From: Cephalotrichum gorgonifer | Taxonomy: Eukaryota > Ascomycota > Sordariomycetes > Microascales > Microascaceae | Direction: 5' to 3' | DNA: 64,000 nt | Assembly: GCA_900312665.1 (NCBI GenBank) | Contig: ONZQ02000003.1 | Span: 640,648 to 704,647, forward strand | In this document: positions 59,735 to 64,000 of the stretch, one piece after another | Layout of the letters: each line of letters starts with the position of its first letter | Numbering within the stretch: the stretch's first letter is position 1 | Notes under the pieces: generated by a model | The model's database searches: none | Told to the model about the DNA's origin: nothing | What the model saw: the letters and a program-made list of their open reading frames with translations, nothing else | Position numbers and translations under genes: made by a program

Positions 59735-61151
59735 ATGTCGGTACGCCACCCTTTAGCGAAGCTCCCGGAGAGCTTCGCCCGTGGTCTTGCCTCGACGAAC
59801 TTCCCAGCAGCTGCCAGCTCGTTCGCAGTCTCTCGACGAACCCCGTCACATACGAGGTCATTGGCCACCCATGTGCCGCCCGTCACGCAGGACTCGACGG
59901 GGTCTAAAGGCCCCACTGCCATGGTGTTCCTCAACATGGGCGGCCCGTCAACCACCGATGAGGTCGGGGATTTCCTCAGCCGACTTTTTGTGGGTGTCCC
60001 GGTTCGAAGAGTCCGCAATTCATTCGCTAATGAGTCTAGTCTGACGGTGATTTGATTCCCCTTGGTCGCCTACAATCATATATCGGGCCTTTGCTGTCGG
60101 CCCGTCGAACCCCGAAGATCAAGCAGCAATATGCCGACATTGGCGGCGGATCTCCCATCAGAAGGTGGTCGGAGTACCAAAACAGCGAGATGTGCAAAAT
60201 CCTTGACAAGATATCACCCGAGACGGCACCGCACAAGCCGTACGTTGCCTTCCGCTACGCCAATCCTTTGACGGAGGAGATGTACACCAAGCTATTGGAG
60301 GATGGCTTCGGACGGGGTCGAGGTGGACGCGCCGTCGCTTTTACCCAATATCCCCAATACTCGTGCTCCACTACGGGGAGCAGCATAAACGAACTCTGGA
60401 AATGGAGGCAAAGATTAGAAGGCAAGCCGACGAGGGACGCAGGTGGTGATGCGAGCGGGATGATTCAGTGGAGCACCATTGATCGCTGGCCCACTCACCC
60501 CGGCCTTATCGAGGCGTTTGCTCAGAACATCGAAGCCAAGCTGGCGGAATACCCCGAGGACAGGCGGAAGAATGTCGTCCTACTGTTCTCCGCCCACAGC
60601 CTACCCATGACAGTCGTGAACAGAGGTGGGTACTTGATCTCCAAGCTACGGCTGGGTGCGGTGCGGTGCGGTACTAACAATCCACGATAGGTGATCCGTA
60701 TCCTGCTGAAGTTGCAGCCACAGTGTATGCTGTTATGCAGCGTCTCAACTTCTCCAATCGCTATCGACTTTGCTGGCAGTCGCAGGTTGGGCCTCAACCG
60801 TGGCTAGGCCCGCAGACATCGACTACCGTCGAAGAATACGTATCGAAAGGGCAGACCGACCTCGTGCTGATACCGATTGCCTTCACTTCTGATCACATCG
60901 AAACGCTCTACGAGCTTGACATAGAAGTCATCGGCGAATCTGGGCATGCTGACACCGTAAAGCGTGTCGAGAGTCTGAATGGCAGTCCCGTCTTTATACA
61001 GGGGCTTGCAGACTTGGCGAAAGAGCACCTGAATAGTGGCCTCACCTGTTCTTCGCAGAACTTGCTGCGTTGCCCGGGGTGTAAGAGCGAAAGATGCGCT
61101 GAATCGAAGAAGTTCTTGGCTGGGGACGGGCAAGCGTCCCTGGTCTTCTAA
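59735..61151 (+). CDS. hem15: Ferrochelatase, [2Fe-2S] type, mitochondrial
   Basis: Inserts Fe2+ into protoporphyrin IX, the last step of haem synthesis, on the matrix side of the inner mitochondrial membrane. Exons 59735-59989, 60040-60625 and 60691-61151 give 433 aa. A long Ser/Arg/Ala-rich mitochondrial presequence covers about 1-55. Then TAMVFLNMGGPSTTDEV, RRTPKIKQQYADIGGGSPI, FTQYPQYSCSTTGSS, catalytic-site LLFSAHSLPM and IAFTSDHIETLYELDIE are all family hallmarks. The Cys in YPQYSC and the C-terminal trio RCPGCKSERC (C-X2-C-X4-C) match all four human [2Fe-2S] ligands. S. cerevisiae Hem15 lacks the cluster. Intron 1 has the less common donor GTGGGT. Confidence 0.96.
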
Positions 61152-61564
61152 TGTACAAACACATAAATGTATTCAATAAAACATCTCCAACTGATCAATG
61201 GGGATTTGACAGTACCTGTAGCTGTCTTGTCCAAGACTACAGAGTCGACGGGTTCCATCAGCCGATCATGCAGGTTTGTCTGGGCCTCAGGAGGGTACGC
61301 TCCCCCCACCGTACAGTACGTATACGTGGGGTATGTATGTTCATACTGTGACCCACGCGGGGACTATCCGCAGGGATATTATTAGATACTCTTTGCGACG
61401 CGTCGATGGCCCATTTACGCGTCCCCAACGGAGGGTCCATATTCAACCTTTTCAATTCAATCCGATGAACCAAAATTCCTCCCGAATATCCCTCCAACTG
61501 CGTTCGCGTTCGACCATTGCGCTGTTGTAACGGGAATTAGCCCACCTTCCTAAAATACCCAACA
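61152..61564. other. Spacer ferrochelatase / ctf18
   Basis: About 410 bp between two genes on the same strand. AATAAA at about 61176 is a plausible poly(A) signal for ferrochelatase. The rest must include the ctf18 promoter. No gene is seen. Confidence 0.6.
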
Positions 61565-64000
61565 ATGACTCCCTCGTCGCCAATCTTGTTTCCCAGCAGT
61601 AGTCCCGCGTCACAGCGGACGAAGCGACCGAGACACGATGAAGCTACGGCGCCTCGAACCCAGGTAGCACCCCGCAAAGTTGGTGGCTTCATGATGGACA
61701 TGGACTCAGACGACGAAGATGAGGGTATCGCGCCCCTGGCCAAGAAGCGAATGACTGAATCCCAGGCGGCACTCCCCCACACGGTAGGCGGGTTTGTGAT
61801 GGACGTGGACTCGGAAGATGAAGACGTCGCTACCGGGGCCCTTTCCAAGAACCGAATGCCAGAATTCCAGCCGAAGGAAGCACCTCCCTCTGCCCTCAAG
61901 GCCGTCGACTCGCAGCCTCTAGCTACGGACTCGCTTCCCAATGCGCGATTAGAACCACCAGAATTCCCGACACTGGCCGACGACCCGGTCGATCTTAGTC
62001 AGGTGGCTTCGTTGGGGTCTGTCTTCGCTACCGCAACGCGTACATACAGGCTGAAGACTTGCAGTGGCGAGGCATCGACGATAGGGCTCCGGAAGAGCAA
62101 AGCGCCAGTTTCGTTTGAAAGCATAGTTTCGGCGAGGTCGAAGACGAAGGAAGGACGGGCGAAGCGCGCATACTACGGCATCGAGATCCATGAGCTAGCC
62201 CGGCTGGCAGCCCTAGAGATTAAGCAGCAGAAAGAAGCATCGCAACATACCCGAGACGAACCAATAATCGATACTACACCGGCCCCAAGGGGTGCTTCGG
62301 GGAAGAAGTCTAGGAGGGGCATGCTATGGACTGAAAAGTACAGGGCGCGGAAATTTACAGATTTGTGTGGCGATGATGGAACGAACCGCAATGTCCTCCG
62401 ATGGATCAAGCGCTGGGATCCAATGGTGTTCCCCGGCTCCTCGAAGCCCAAGCCCAAGCCCAAGCCCGCGGCCCTAAACCCCGGCGATGGGCTACCCGAG
62501 GTGGAAAAGCCGCACAGGAAGATCCTACTCCTCACAGGGCCGCCGGGTCTAGGGAAGACCACTCTCGCTCACGTCTGCGCCAGGCAGGCTGGGTATGAAG
62601 TCGTCGAGATCAACGCCAGCGATGACAGGAGCAGGAACGTCGTTAACAACCGCATCCGCACCAGTCTCGGCACTGAGAACGTCAAAACCTTGGCGAATGG
62701 AACCCAGAAATCCGCACGCCCGGTCTGTGTAATCGTTGATGAGGTTGACGGTGTGACCACCGGGTCAGGGGCCTCAGGTGAAGGCGGCTTCATCAAGGCC
62801 CTGGTCGACCTCGTCCTAGTCGATCAGAAGAATGCCAGTTTGGCTGAACGAGGGGGCTCAACTTCCGCGGCTCGAAAGAAGAAAAAGGGAGATGACTTCC
62901 GCCAACGGAGACCCCTGATTCTCATCTGCAACGATTTCTATCACCCCTCTCTGCGTCCCTTGCGCCAATCCAACCTCGCCGAAGTCATACATGTCGGTAA
63001 GCCGACTATTGATGCCGTCGTCGGTCGCTTATCGCTAGTCTTCGAGAAAGAAGGCATTCCCTACGAAAAAGATGCTGCGAGGAAGCTCTGCGAAGCGGCG
63101 TGGGGCATGTCAAGTGGAATCGATAAGAAGAAAGGCGCCGAGAGTACCGTGCAAGGTGACCTGAGGGGTGTGATGGTTGTTGGAGAATGGGCCGCTGGGA
63201 GATTCCGGGCCATGTCCGGGACTCCCGACTCTAAACTTACGAGGACTTGGGTTGAGAAGCATGTTATGCAGGACCTAGATAGTGGGGGTGCTGGTGCTAG
63301 AGGGACTGGTCGGGGCGGAGCGAAGGATATCGTGTCTAGGGTATTCCAAGAAGGAGCAGGATTCCCTCGAGAGCCCATGAAGACATCGCAGGACACGAAG
63401 CTCCGCCACGAGCAACCTAAGGAGCAGCTCAGTTTCTCTGAGTTCCACAAACGCAACGGGATGGCAAAGCTTCATGAGATGGTACAGACAAGCGGAGACG
63501 TGGACCGCATCATGTCGGACATCATCTCAGAATATCCCATCCACGACTTCAACGACGACTGCTACCTCACGAAACCCAACGAAGCCTACGACTGGCTCCA
63601 CTTCCTCGACAGTTGCTCGACCAGGTTGTACTCTGGGCAGGAGTGGGAGTTGGCCCCGTACCTGAGCCAACCCGTCCTCGCGTGCCACAGCATATTCGCT
63701 TCTTCCGCGCGCCACCACACTTCAGCGTTTGATGCATGGGGTGTAGAAGAAGGGGTGCCGGGGTCCCGATTCTTCGGGCCCCGCGCCTCTTACAACGCAC
63801 ACGAGGGCGAGAAGCACAACAGGGCGATCCTCCAGGCGATGCAGAGCGAGTTCAGCCCCACGCTCGGGCGCCTGTTCCGCAGCCCTGAGGATCTCGCCAC
63901 GGACTTTATACCGTACCTCACCCGACTCGTCTCTCCGGCCGTGAATCCGGTGCTAGTCGGCGGGGGTAGTGGGGGTAAGTCGGCCAGCGTCCGGAAAGAC
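61565..64000 (+). CDS. ctf18: Ctf18, alternative clamp loader large subunit, C-terminus beyond window
   Basis: RFC-like AAA+ subunit that loads PCNA during leading-strand synthesis and supports sister-chromatid cohesion. 812 codons are open to the window edge with no intron or stop. The N-terminus is disordered and contains two 35-residue copies of a VGGF-M/V-MD-M/V-DS-D/E-DED unit at about 39-73 and 74-108. Then RGMLWTEKYRARKFTDLCGDD (the conserved entry to the AAA+ domain), Walker A LLLTGPPGLGKTTLAHV near residue 325, VEINASDDRS, Walker B VCVIVDEVDGV, and sensor 1 region LILICNDFYHPSLRPLRQ. A short (KP)n run sits just before the AAA+ domain. The ATG at 61565 gives the longest frame and a good family-like N-terminus. 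The Ctf8/Dcc1-binding C-terminus is not in view. Confidence 0.96.
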   Translation, partial: MTPSSPILFPSSSPASQRTKRPRHDEATAPRTQVAPRKVGGFMMDMDSDDEDEGIAPLAKKRMTESQAALPHTVGGFVMDVDSEDEDVATGALSKNRMPEFQPKEAPPSALKAVDSQPLATDSLPNARLEPPEFPTLADDPVDLSQVASLGSVFATATRTYRLKTCSGEASTIGLRKSKAPVSFESIVSARSKTKEGRAKRAYYGIEIHELARLAALEIKQQKEASQHTRDEPIIDTTPAPRGASGKKSRRGMLWTEKYRARKFTDLCGDDGTNRNVLRWIKRWDPMVFPGSSKPKPKPKPAALNPGDGLPEVEKPHRKILLLTGPPGLGKTTLAHVCARQAGYEVVEINASDDRSRNVVNNRIRTSLGTENVKTLANGTQKSARPVCVIVDEVDGVTTGSGASGEGGFIKALVDLVLVDQKNASLAERGGSTSAARKKKKGDDFRQRRPLILICNDFYHPSLRPLRQSNLAEVIHVGKPTIDAVVGRLSLVFEKEGIPYEKDAARKLCEAAWGMSSGIDKKKGAESTVQGDLRGVMVVGEWAAGRFRAMSGTPDSKLTRTWVEKHVMQDLDSGGAGARGTGRGGAKDIVSRVFQEGAGFPREPMKTSQDTKLRHEQPKEQLSFSEFHKRNGMAKLHEMVQTSGDVDRIMSDIISEYPIHDFNDDCYLTKPNEAYDWLHFLDSCSTRLYSGQEWELAPYLSQPVLACHSIFASSARHHTSAFDAWGVEEGVPGSRFFGPRASYNAHEGEKHNRAILQAMQSEFSPTLGRLFRSPEDLATDFIPYLTRLVSPAVNPVLVGGGSGGKSASVRKD
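61679..61888 (+). repeat. Two-copy internal repeat in the Ctf18 N-terminus
   Basis: Two adjacent 105-nt units encode VGGFMMDMDSDDEDE...AKKRM and VGGFVMDVDSEDED...SKNRM. Protein similarity is clear over about the first 26 of 35 residues. The second half of each unit has diverged. Confidence 0.8.

Overview
The window is nuclear DNA of a filamentous ascomycete (Pezizomycotina, most likely Sordariomycetes). The evidence is GC-rich genes with short 50-100 nt spliceosomal introns (GTNNGT donors, CTAAC/CTGAC branch sites), Neurospora-like gene architectures, and fungus-only families: the two-finger GATA siderophore repressor, split fungal FAS1/FAS2, peroxisomal MFE-2/Fox2, Tda10, Mtr10 and Ecm11. 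Most genes are well-known housekeeping genes on both strands, separated by 0.3-2.5 kb spacers. I saw no CRISPR array, tRNA, rRNA, transposon or plasmid/phage feature. One assembly gap of 113 N lies at 17110-17222.

Layout. 1-875 (-): leucine carboxyl methyltransferase Ppm1, 3' part outside the window. 2828-4629 (+): SRE/SreA iron-responsive GATA repressor. 5313-6143 (-): Tvp15-like Golgi membrane protein with a 6-nt microexon. 6801-9442 (+): mitochondrial EF-G2 (Mef2). 11879-12640 (+): Cys-rich secreted protein with a GPI-type end. 13698-14060 (+): orphan, possibly kinase-like, fragment. 14437-16488 (+): CUE-RBR ubiquitin ligase (RNF216-like) with a hydrophobic insert. 17248-20743 (-): Fox2. 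22376-23257 (+): Tda10. 23863-25557 (-): Ecm11-domain protein. 27127-28234 (-): GNAT acetyltransferase, four exons. 29115-32420 (-): Mtr10 importin. 33562-39259 (-) and 41518-47912 (+): Fas2 and Fas1, divergently transcribed from a shared 2.26-kb promoter region. 49033-50565 (+): guanine deaminase. 50948-52820 (+): PPR-like protein. 53213-56512 (-): large transcription factor with an atypical Zn cluster. 57224-59277 (-): Ku70. 59735-61151 (+): [2Fe-2S]-type ferrochelatase. 61565-end (+): Ctf18, C-terminus outside the window.

Functional themes are metabolic and nuclear rather than one cluster. Fatty-acid synthesis (Fas1/Fas2) lies about 13 kb from a beta-oxidation gene (fox2). Iron and haem (SRE, ferrochelatase) sit at opposite ends of the window. 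DNA maintenance (Ku70, Ctf18) is grouped near the right end. I found no convincing undescribed multi-gene system. The best leads are the microexon, the membrane-like insert inside the RBR domain, the atypical mid-protein Zn cluster, the missing PTS1 on Fox2, and small internal repeats in Ctf18 and the PPR-like protein. Exon boundaries were read by eye from splice signals and reading-frame continuity.
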